Both the position numbers and the translations under genes were made by a program. From assembly GCA_021777365.1 (NCBI GenBank), contig JAJYDP010000120.1:1-10750 (forward strand): a DNA stretch of 10,750 nucleotides, given 5' to 3'. This DNA comes from Chloroflexota bacterium (GTDB taxonomy: Bacteria > Chloroflexota > Limnocylindria > Limnocylindrales > CSP1-4). Positions 6,460 to 10,750 of the stretch are shown here, one piece after another (the first letter of the stretch is position 1; each line of letters begins with the position of its first letter). The notes beneath the pieces were generated by a model. That model saw only the letters and a program-made list of their open reading frames with translations, did no database searches and was not told the origin of the DNA.

Positions 6460-7737
6460 TCAGACCGGGGTCGACTTCGAGCCCGGCGCCGTCCGAGGCG
6501 GGACCGTCAGCGTCACGGTCGTGCCGACCGGCACCACCTGGATCGCGATCTGCCCGCGCACCAGCGGGATCGGCGCGCCCGCGTCCGACCCCGCGGCCTG
6601 CGTGAGCAGCAGCGGCGCCGTGTCGGAGGCCTTGCTCCAGCGTGCCTCGACGGCGACGCCGTCCCGCAGCACCAGCGCCTGTCCGGTCCCCGTGTACCCC
6701 AGCTCGAGCCGCCCCTTGGCCTGGTTGGTGGGCTGGCCGGGCGCGTTCAGCAGCGGGCCCACCTGCACGTAGATCACGATCACGTCATAGGGGGCCACGC
6801 GCGCTCCCGTACCGGCGTCGATCTGCGGCGCGCCGTCCACCGAGCGCAGGTAGCGGTCGGTGGACCGGTCATAGGCGTAGGAGATGACTCCGGCGGGGTA
6901 CGGCACCACCAGCGATCCCCCCGTGGGGCGCGCGGACAGCGGCGCCGGGTCGACGAAGGTCCAGGCGGGCGACGGCGCGGGCGGCACGCCCAGCCTGGCG
7001 GCCAGGTCGTCGAGCTGCCGCGAGCTCGAGTAGACGTTGTGGGGCGCCACCCGGGTGGTGATGCGGGGCATGTAGGCGGCCCAGCGGAACTCGTCGGCAT
7101 TCCAGATGGTGGTCCCGTTCATCGCGTCCAGCGCCGCGAGTGCATTCGGCGCCCCGCCGACGTGGGCGTAGAGCGGATTCCACTCCGCGGCCCATCCCAC
7201 GAAATACAGGCGGCTGCTGCGGATCGGCCCGATGGCGGGGGCGACGCCGGACTGGTACAGCGCCATGTAGCGGGGGATCCCGCCCTCGGCAGGGGCCTGG
7301 AAGAGGATGTCCGCGTCGGCCAGCCCCGACTGGGGCCGCGCCGCCGGTGCGTCGTCGATCATCACCGCGACCACTGGTCGCTCGGCGGCGGCGGGGCTCT
7401 CCAGCACGCCGTCGGTGGGAGCCGGGACCAGCGGGACCGGGGTGGGCGAGGGCGAGACCGACGGGGCCGCCGCCGCCGCCTCCGGCAGCTCGCCGGCGAT
7501 CCCGCCGGCCGATGCCGCCGGGCTCGCCGGCTCCGGCGTCGAGGTCCCCACCGGCGTGCCGGAACAGCTGGCCAGGAGCAGGGCGGCCACGATGGTGACC
7601 GCGATCCACGCCACGGCGGTGGCCCGGCCGGTCGGGGAGGCGAGTCTCCGCCGCGCGCCGCGGACGAGCCGGCGGCGCGTGACGACGCGTCGACGGCGGG
7701 ACGGGCGGGTCTCGGGCAGTCGGGTCGACGCCACCAT
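6460..7737 (-). CDS. DUF3048 (YerB-like) lipoprotein
   Basis: A 425-residue predicted lipoprotein of unknown function, anchored on the outer face of the cytoplasmic membrane. An unusually long Arg-rich N-region (residues 1-38, including RRRR and RRR blocks) precedes the hydrophobic stretch VAWIAVTIVAALLLASC, with lipobox LLASC and Cys58 as the modified residue. A Pro/Ala/Ser/Thr-rich linker follows. Then comes the DUF3048 core: VVAVMIDDAPAARPQSGL, ADILFQAPAEGGIPRYMALY, GPIRSSRLYFVGWAAEW and PLYAHVGGAPNAL. A C-terminal beta-rich part (PYDVIVIYVQVGPLLN, LVRGQIAIQVVPVGTTV) matches the family's second domain. The ATG at 7737 has no Shine-Dalgarno sequence but has TACGAT 8 nt upstream; the frame stays open upstream with no meaningful sequence. 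It is divergent from the small solenoid-protein gene across 67 bp. YerB-type proteins have no established biochemical role. Confidence 0.9.
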   Translation of the reverse strand: MVASTRLPETRPSRRRRVVTRRRLVRGARRRLASPTGRATAVAWIAVTIVAALLLASCSGTPVGTSTPEPASPAASAGGIAGELPEAAAAAPSVSPSPTPVPLVPAPTDGVLESPAAAERPVVAVMIDDAPAARPQSGLADADILFQAPAEGGIPRYMALYQSGVAPAIGPIRSSRLYFVGWAAEWNPLYAHVGGAPNALAALDAMNGTTIWNADEFRWAAYMPRITTRVAPHNVYSSSRQLDDLAARLGVPPAPSPAWTFVDPAPLSARPTGGSLVVPYPAGVISYAYDRSTDRYLRSVDGAPQIDAGTGARVAPYDVIVIYVQVGPLLNAPGQPTNQAKGRLELGYTGTGQALVLRDGVAVEARWSKASDTAPLLLTQAAGSDAGAPIPLVRGQIAIQVVPVGTTVTLTVPPRTAPGSKSTPV

Positions 7738-7745
7738 CGCGGCGG

Positions 7746-7751
7746 ATCGTA
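7746..7751 (-). promoter_or_regulatory. TACGAT extended -10 element, leaderless promoter candidate
   Basis: Read on the minus strand, TGGTACGAT (TGn followed by TACGAT) lies in the divergent intergenic gap. It ends 8 nt before the ATG at 7737, with no Shine-Dalgarno sequence between. It fits the same leaderless pattern as the TACACT elements at 4302 and 9918. Confidence 0.5.
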
Positions 7752-7804
7752 CCAACCGGCGCCGTGCGCTGCCGAGGCGCAGAATCGACCCGGAGGTGCA
7801 GGCC

Positions 7805-8215
7805 ATGACCGAGACAGGGGGATCCGGAGCAGAGGCCGGCCACGGGCTGGCCCCGTCGATCGAGGCGGACCGGATCGACTTCGCCCTTGGCGCCGTGGGA
7901 ATGGCGCGGGCGCACGAGCTGGAGATCGCGCAGGCGGGGGTGGGGCTCGCGCTTGCCGACGAGGCCACGCTGCGGCAGTCCAGTGCCCGGGTCCTGCTGG
8001 CCAGGGAGTCCGTCAGGCTCGAGCTGTCGGCCGCGGCGAGCGTGGTGGCCAACCACGTGGACGTCGGACCGAGGACTGCGGTGGCCGTCCTGGTCGCGCG
8101 CAGCGTGGAGGGCGACGTGCGTCCGCTGCTGGACTGGCGGGGCGCCGTCGCATTCGGCGCGGCGTTCGGCCTGGTGGCGGCGCTCTTCGGCGGGCGACGT
8201 CGCGCCCGCGACTGA
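7805..8215 (+). CDS. Small membrane-anchored protein with 16-residue solenoid repeats
   Basis: A 136-residue protein that I do not recognise as a named family. After a Gly-rich head (1-20), residues 22-99 fall into about five turns of roughly 16 residues (near 22-36, 37-52, 53-67, 68-83, 84-99). The loose pattern is hydrophobic-x-hydrophobic-x-Gln/Leu-Ser/Ala-Gly/Ala-x-Val-x-Leu-x-Ala-Arg/Asp/Asn; for example LEIAQAGVGLALAD, ATLRQSSARVLLARE, VRLELSAAASVVANH. This period suggests a short beta-solenoid, as in bactofilin-like proteins. A single C-terminal hydrophobic segment (about 114-128, AVAFGAAFGLVAALF) followed by GGRRRARD looks like a tail anchor with the basic end in the cytoplasm. GGAGG at 7792-7796, 8 nt before the ATG, sets the start. 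Its stop is 8 bp from the convergent regulator's stop. A scaffold or polymer-forming role is speculation. Confidence 0.75.
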   Translation: MTETGGSGAEAGHGLAPSIEADRIDFALGAVGMARAHELEIAQAGVGLALADEATLRQSSARVLLARESVRLELSAAASVVANHVDVGPRTAVAVLVARSVEGDVRPLLDWRGAVAFGAAFGLVAALFGGRRRARD

Positions 8216-8222
8216 TCAGTCG
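8209..8222. repeat. Perfect 14-bp palindrome between convergent stop codons
   Basis: CGACTGATCAGTCG is a perfect palindrome covering the TGA of the solenoid-protein gene and most of the 8-bp gap to the Fur-family gene's stop. It has no loop and no T-run, so it would make a poor hairpin. It could be a shared transcription end or a chance palindrome. Confidence 0.4.
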
Positions 8223-8223
8223 G

Positions 8224-8796
8224 TCAGGGCCGTCCGGCCGCGTCCGGCGACGTCCCGATCGGCGCCGAGACGGTCTCCGGCGCGCGGTCGGTCTCCGCCG
8301 CGCCACCCGGCTGCGTGCCGCGCGCCTCCGACGCGCATCTCGCGCAGAGCCCGTAGAAGTCGAGGACGTGCGAGCTGACCTGGAACCCGGCGAGATCCGG
8401 GGCGTCCGAGACCAGGCACGGGCGGATCGGCTGCAGGAGCCCGCACCGCAGGCAGATGGCGTGCTCGTGGTGGCCCGTGCCGCAGAACCCGTACGCGACC
8501 GCCCCGGACGCGAGCGTCGCGCGCTTGATCCGCCCGGCCGCGTCCAGGCGCTCGAGCGTCCGGTAGACCGTCGCCAGGCTGGTGGCGGGCGCCTGCTCGC
8601 GCGCATCGTGCAGGAGCTGCTCGGGCGTCTCGAGCCGTCCCGAGGCGATCATCGCGTCCACGATGGCCCGGCGGGCCGCGGTGGAGGCGTGACCCAGCTC
8701 CGCCAGCGCCGCGTCAGCCTGTCTGCGACGCGCCTCAGACTGGTGGGGCGTGACCTCCGACGCGAGCGTGCCGCCAGGGGGGGCGTGCTGGATCAC
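8224..8796 (-). CDS. Fur-family metal-dependent transcriptional repressor
   Basis: A 190-residue Fur/Zur/PerR-superfamily regulator, cytoplasmic, repressing target genes when bound to metal. The winged-helix N-domain includes TAARRAIVDAMIASGR and ATSLATVYRTLERLDAAGRIKR (recognition helix). The dimerisation and metal domain has GHHEHAICLRCG, with His109, His110, His112, Cys115 and Cys118, then SSHVLDFYGLCARC with His143, Cys151 and Cys154. The two CxxC pairs form the structural zinc site. It is longer than the usual 140-150 residues, with a short N-terminal extension and a disordered C-terminal tail of about 30 residues. The GTG start overlaps the upstream transporter's TGA (GTGA), indicating translational coupling. 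The pair shares an operator-like palindrome at 9742-9762, implying autoregulation. Which metal it senses (Zn, Fe, Mn or Ni) cannot be settled from sequence; Zur-like is my first guess from the shape of the operator. Confidence 0.93.
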   Translation of the reverse strand: MIQHAPPGGTLASEVTPHQSEARRRQADAALAELGHASTAARRAIVDAMIASGRLETPEQLLHDAREQAPATSLATVYRTLERLDAAGRIKRATLASGAVAYGFCGTGHHEHAICLRCGLLQPIRPCLVSDAPDLAGFQVSSHVLDFYGLCARCASEARGTQPGGAAETDRAPETVSAPIGTSPDAAGRP

Positions 8797-9725
8797 TGCC
8801 GCGTCACCTCGGCCGGCGCGAGCACCTGGACCCGGCGGACGGCCCGCAGGAAGCTCCCGCCCGCGATCACCGCGACGACCACCGCGACGAGGATCAGGCC
8901 GGCGTTGACGCTGTCGAGGTTGGGGATCCCGATGCCGGTGGGAAGCCCCCGGTCGATGGGCGCCGCCAGCGACGGCAGGAGCAGCGAGACCAGGCCCCAC
9001 AGGGCGAAGAGCACGCCGCCGTAGAGGAGCGTGTTGCCGGCCACCGCCCGCGAGACGTACGTCATGGCGGCCTCGCCCAGGCCGCGCGTCCGCATCCAGG
9101 CGCCGATCGCCGCCCCGGCGAGCGCCTGCACCAGCATGGTGCCGACGCCGAAGAGAAGGCCCGGCAGGAACGCCACGGCCGCGTTGGGCATCGCCGGTGC
9201 CAGGACCGTGTAGATGATGATCGCGAAGGCGCCCGTGCCCCAGCCGGCCACGAACCCGTGGACGAGGGTCATCCGGAGCGGGATGGGCCGGTCCGCGGGG
9301 TCGAGGATGCCGTTCGTGCTGTCACTGGAGCCCAGGCGGAAGACCCGGTGGAGGAACTGCTCGAACCACTCGGTGAGGTGCAGCTCCCGCCCGAGGCGCA
9401 GGATGTAGATCCCCGAGACGGCCATCACGACCCCCACTGCCAGGTCGATCCCGGCGTTGAGGGCGCCGCTGGCCAGGATCGGCGCGAGCGCGAGGTACGC
9501 GAGTTCCGAGGCGATGGCGCGCTGCGCCGTGAACGCGGCAGAGAAGAGGAGGCCCGCCTTCATGCCCCGGCGCCCGGAGGCGGCGCCGATCGCGTAGCTG
9601 ACGGTGATGGGCCAGGTGTGCTCGTCCGGCGTGACGCCGTGCAGGACGCCCAGCAGGAAGGAGCTCAGGAGCAGGGCCGCGAGGCCCGCGCCGGCGTGCG
9701 GTTCGAGGATGCTGGTCAGTGGCAT
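8793..9725 (-). CDS. Polytopic membrane protein, putative metal transporter (NicO/NiCoT-like)
   Basis: A 310-residue integral membrane protein with about seven hydrophobic segments, for example GLAALLLSSFLLGVLHG, AGIDLAVGVVMAVSGIYIL, GAFAIIIYTVLAPAM, FLPGLLFGVGTMLVQAL, NTLLYGGVLFALWGLVSLLL and AGLILVAVVVAVIAGG. The first carries HGVTPDEH (His29, Asp34, Glu35, His36), which resembles the His/Asp transition-metal motif in the first helices of NiCoT and NicO carriers. A hydrophilic loop (about 120-150) separates the two halves. Pairing with a Fur-family repressor in a GTGA-coupled operon behind a Fur-type operator supports a role in metal uptake or efflux. I chose the ATG at 9725, where the membrane protein begins (MPLTSILEPHAG). 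The frame is open to a GTG at 9776, but that extension reads through the operator and no good Shine-Dalgarno sequence supports either start. Substrate and direction of transport are unknown; a TauE/SafE-type exporter is an alternative. Confidence 0.8.
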   Translation of the reverse strand: MPLTSILEPHAGAGLAALLLSSFLLGVLHGVTPDEHTWPITVSYAIGAASGRRGMKAGLLFSAAFTAQRAIASELAYLALAPILASGALNAGIDLAVGVVMAVSGIYILRLGRELHLTEWFEQFLHRVFRLGSSDSTNGILDPADRPIPLRMTLVHGFVAGWGTGAFAIIIYTVLAPAMPNAAVAFLPGLLFGVGTMLVQALAGAAIGAWMRTRGLGEAAMTYVSRAVAGNTLLYGGVLFALWGLVSLLLPSLAAPIDRGLPTGIGIPNLDSVNAGLILVAVVVAVIAGGSFLRAVRRVQVLAPAEVTRQ

Positions 9726-9741
9726 GGCTGGCTGGCAGGAA

Positions 9742-9762
9742 TGAGAATGAGTCGCATTTGCA
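9742..9762. promoter_or_regulatory. Fur/Zur-type 21-bp palindromic operator
   Basis: Half-sites TGAGAATGAG (9742-9751) and CGCATTTGCA (9753-9762) flank a central T and match as TGnnAATGnG / CnCATTnnCA. This A+T-rich dyad in G+C-rich surroundings has the size and form of Fur-family, particularly Zur-type, boxes. It ends 16 bp upstream of the transporter start codon at 9725, where a bound repressor would block its promoter or initiation. The Fur-family gene of the same operon is the obvious regulator. The divergent acetyltransferase start at 9931 is about 170 bp away and less likely to be controlled. Confidence 0.75.
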
Positions 9763-9855
9763 GCGCATGATGGCACGCGCCGGAGGGTCCGTCAAGCCCC
9801 CTGCGTCGGGTCCCCGGCTCCATGCCGCGCCGGGCTGGCGTCGAGCGGACAACGT

Positions 9856-9898
9856 CTGGGCGCCGGGTGGACGCCGCCTGGGCGCCGGGTGGACGCCG
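9856..9898 (+). repeat. Two 21-bp direct repeats, 22-bp period
   Basis: Identical 21-bp copies, 9856-9876 and 9878-9898, each begin CTGGGCGCCGGGTGG and end ACGCCG, with one base between. The 22-bp period is about two helical turns, so both copies face the same side of DNA. They end 19 bp upstream of the TACACT element for the acetyltransferase gene, where an activator could bind. A simple slippage duplication is equally possible. Confidence 0.7.
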
Positions 9899-9917
9899 TG
9901 GGGGCCCCGGCTTGGGC

Positions 9918-9923
9918 TACACT
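9918..9923 (+). promoter_or_regulatory. TACACT -10 element, leaderless promoter candidate
   Basis: TACACT ends exactly 7 nt before the GTG at 9931. The intervening CGCGGCC contains no Shine-Dalgarno sequence, so the mRNA probably begins at the start codon. It repeats the arrangement at 4302-4315. Confidence 0.55.
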
Positions 9924-9930
9924 CGCGGCC

Positions 9931-10545
9931 GTGATCCATCCGTCTGCCGACGTCTCGCCCGATGCCGTCATCGGCGAGCGAACCAAGGTCTGGAACCGTG
10001 CCCAGGTGCGCGAGGGCGCCGTCATCGGCGACGACTGCATCGTGGGCAAGGACGTCTACATCGACTTCGGCGTCCACGTGGGCGAGCGCAGCAAGATCCA
10101 GAACGGCGCGCTCGTCTACCACGGCGTCACCGTGGAGCCCGGCGTCTTCATCGGGCCGGGCGCCATCCTCACCAACGACCGGTTCCCCCGCAGCATCACC
10201 CCGGAAGGGGAGCTCGCGGGTGCCGACGACTGGACTGTCAGCACCATCACGCTCCGCTACGGCTCGTCGATCGGGGCCGGGGCGGTCGTGGTGGCCGGCA
10301 ACGACGTGGGCCGCTTCGCCACCGTCGGCGCGGGTGCCGTGGTGACCCGCCCGGTCCCGGACCACGCGCTGGTGGCCGGCAATCCCGCCCGGCGGCTCGG
10401 GTGGGTCTGTGCCTGCGGGCAGCGGCTGATGGGGCCGTCGGGGGTCCCCTTCCCGGCCGACGGCGAGGGCACGGCCACGTGCTCCGCCTGCCGGCGCACA
10501 TACACCATCGGCGCGGGCGTCTGCGCGGAGGCGAGCGCCCGGTGA
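9931..10545 (+). CDS. Left-handed beta-helix N-acetyltransferase, WbpD/WlbB-like, with C-terminal Zn-ribbon
   Basis: Likely transfers an acetyl group from acetyl-CoA to the 3-amino group of a UDP-amino-uronate or related sugar nucleotide, as WbpD does in UDP-2,3-diacetamido uronate synthesis; cytoplasmic, acting as a trimer. The 204 residues show hexapeptide repeats from VIHPSADVSPDAVIG onward (AVIGDD, CIVGKD, VHVGER). The loop VFIGPGAILTNDRFPRS resembles the WbpD-family loop, and further hexapeptides lead to VPDHALVAGNPARRLGWV. After the helix come CACG (Cys160, Cys162) and CSAC (Cys184, Cys187), a probable zinc ribbon found in some homologues. The GTG at 9931 is chosen because VIHPSA is the family start and TACACT lies 7 nt upstream. 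The frame is open upstream to 9889 without conserved residues. A DegT-family aminotransferase follows after 47 nt, the expected pathway partner. The exact sugar substrate is inferred. Confidence 0.92.
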   Translation: MIHPSADVSPDAVIGERTKVWNRAQVREGAVIGDDCIVGKDVYIDFGVHVGERSKIQNGALVYHGVTVEPGVFIGPGAILTNDRFPRSITPEGELAGADDWTVSTITLRYGSSIGAGAVVVAGNDVGRFATVGAGAVVTRPVPDHALVAGNPARRLGWVCACGQRLMGPSGVPFPADGEGTATCSACRRTYTIGAGVCAEASAR

Positions 10546-10577
10546 TGGCGCCGATCCCGCGTCCCGCGACGCGCATC

Positions 10578-10586
10578 TGAGGAGGT
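10578..10586 (+). promoter_or_regulatory. Strong Shine-Dalgarno sequence before the aminotransferase
   Basis: TGAGGAGGT, the best match to the anti-Shine-Dalgarno in the window, lies 6 nt before the ATG at 10593 (GGAGG itself 7 nt before) and fixes that start. It suggests the second gene of the unit is translated independently, in contrast to the apparently leaderless acetyltransferase before it. Confidence 0.85.
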
Positions 10587-10592
10587 CGGCGC

Positions 10593-10750
10593 ATGATCCC
10601 CATCTCGAAGCCGGACATCGGTGTCGCGGAGGAGGCGGCCGTCCTGGACGTGCTCCGGTCCGGCATGCTCGCCATGGGGCGGAAGACCGCCGAGTTCGAG
10701 GCGGCCTGGGCCGAGTACTGCGGCGTCCGCCACGCCGTGATGATGTCCAA
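10593..10750 (+). CDS. DegT/DnrJ/EryC1-family sugar aminotransferase, 5' part only
   Basis: The visible 52 residues begin MIPISKPDIGVAEEAAVLDV and continue LRSGMLAMGRKTAEFEAAW, then YCGVRHAVMMS. This is the N-terminal pattern of PLP-dependent sugar aminotransferases (PxSxPxIGxEE..AVxxVLxSGxLxxGxxVxxFE..aeyxGVxxAVaxsSG). The family adds an amino group to a keto-sugar nucleotide from glutamate. Next to a WbpD-like acetyltransferase, the likely counterpart is WbpE, which makes the 3-amino sugar that WbpD acetylates. The PLP-binding lysine lies beyond the window, so integrity cannot be judged. The start is set by the strong Shine-Dalgarno sequence at 10578-10586. Confidence 0.9.
   Translation, partial: MIPISKPDIGVAEEAAVLDVLRSGMLAMGRKTAEFEAAWAEYCGVRHAVMMS

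Noticed and set aside
5818..9024. A 1068-codon open frame on the plus strand
   Set aside because: It runs antisense to or out of frame with several well-supported genes, is Arg/Pro/Gly-rich without domains, and is the kind of open frame expected at this G+C content.
9726..9776. N-terminal extension of the transporter from a GTG at 9776, giving a His/Cys-rich leader (THSHSC)
   Set aside because: The apparent metal-binding residues come from reading through the Fur-type operator, and membrane-protein sequence begins at the ATG at 9725. A true His-rich leader cannot be fully excluded.
10545..10580. An 11-codon ORF (MAPIPRPATRI) overlapping the acetyltransferase stop as TGATG
   Set aside because: Too short to support and without its own ribosome site. 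Its end merges with the strong Shine-Dalgarno sequence of the aminotransferase; it may at most aid coupling.
1..10750. Mobile elements, CRISPR arrays, tRNA, rRNA or a defence system
   Set aside because: No transposase or integrase motifs, no regularly spaced repeats and no tRNA-like cloverleaf were seen. The repeats present are only two-copy duplications and palindromes.

Overview
The window is about 70% G+C or higher, with no IS element, phage gene, CRISPR array, rRNA or tRNA that I can see. Gene content (an extracytoplasmic protein with FlgD-type Ig repeats, a DUF3048 lipoprotein, a polyprenol-phosphate-mannose synthase, a small membrane-anchored solenoid protein, a Fur-family regulator) and a mix of Shine-Dalgarno and apparently leaderless starts fit a high-GC terrestrial or aquatic bacterium. 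Chloroflexota (Limnocylindria-like) is my first guess and Actinomycetota the second; this is inference from style, not from a marker gene.

Layout: (1) 1-2015, minus strand: an atypical SDR oxidoreductase followed by a nucleotide-sugar (UDP-glucose-type) dehydrogenase cut by the left edge. (2) 2016-2335: a 320-bp divergent intergenic region with a 14-bp-stem inverted repeat and a cluster of CCATCGCG-type palindromes. (3) 2336-4198, plus: a secreted protein with a caspase-like (clan CD-like) His/Cys pair and FlgD-like Ig modules, followed by a 35-bp tandem duplication that includes its stop codon. (4) 4315-6431, plus: a coupled pair, polyprenol-phosphate mannose synthase and a GT4 glycosyltransferase. 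(5) 6460-7737, minus: a DUF3048 lipoprotein. (6) 7805-8215, plus: a small protein with 16-residue solenoid repeats and a C-terminal membrane anchor. (7) 8224-9725, minus: a polytopic metal-transporter-like protein translationally coupled to a Fur-family repressor, with a 21-bp Fur-type palindrome just upstream. (8) 9931-10750, plus: a WbpD-like left-handed beta-helix N-acetyltransferase with a C-terminal Zn-ribbon, then a WbpE-like DegT/DnrJ/EryC1 aminotransferase cut by the right edge.

The main theme is cell-surface polysaccharide: sugar-nucleotide oxidation at the left, lipid-linked mannose donor and a glycosyltransferase in the middle, and amino-sugar (2,3-diacetamido uronate type) synthesis at the right. 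The metal-homeostasis operon is a self-contained, probably autoregulated insert between these. No defence system or wholly new multi-gene system is evident. The least-described items are the 16-residue-repeat membrane protein, the caspase-like/FlgD-Ig secreted protein, and the recurring TAnnnT element 7-8 nt before start codons that lack a Shine-Dalgarno sequence.
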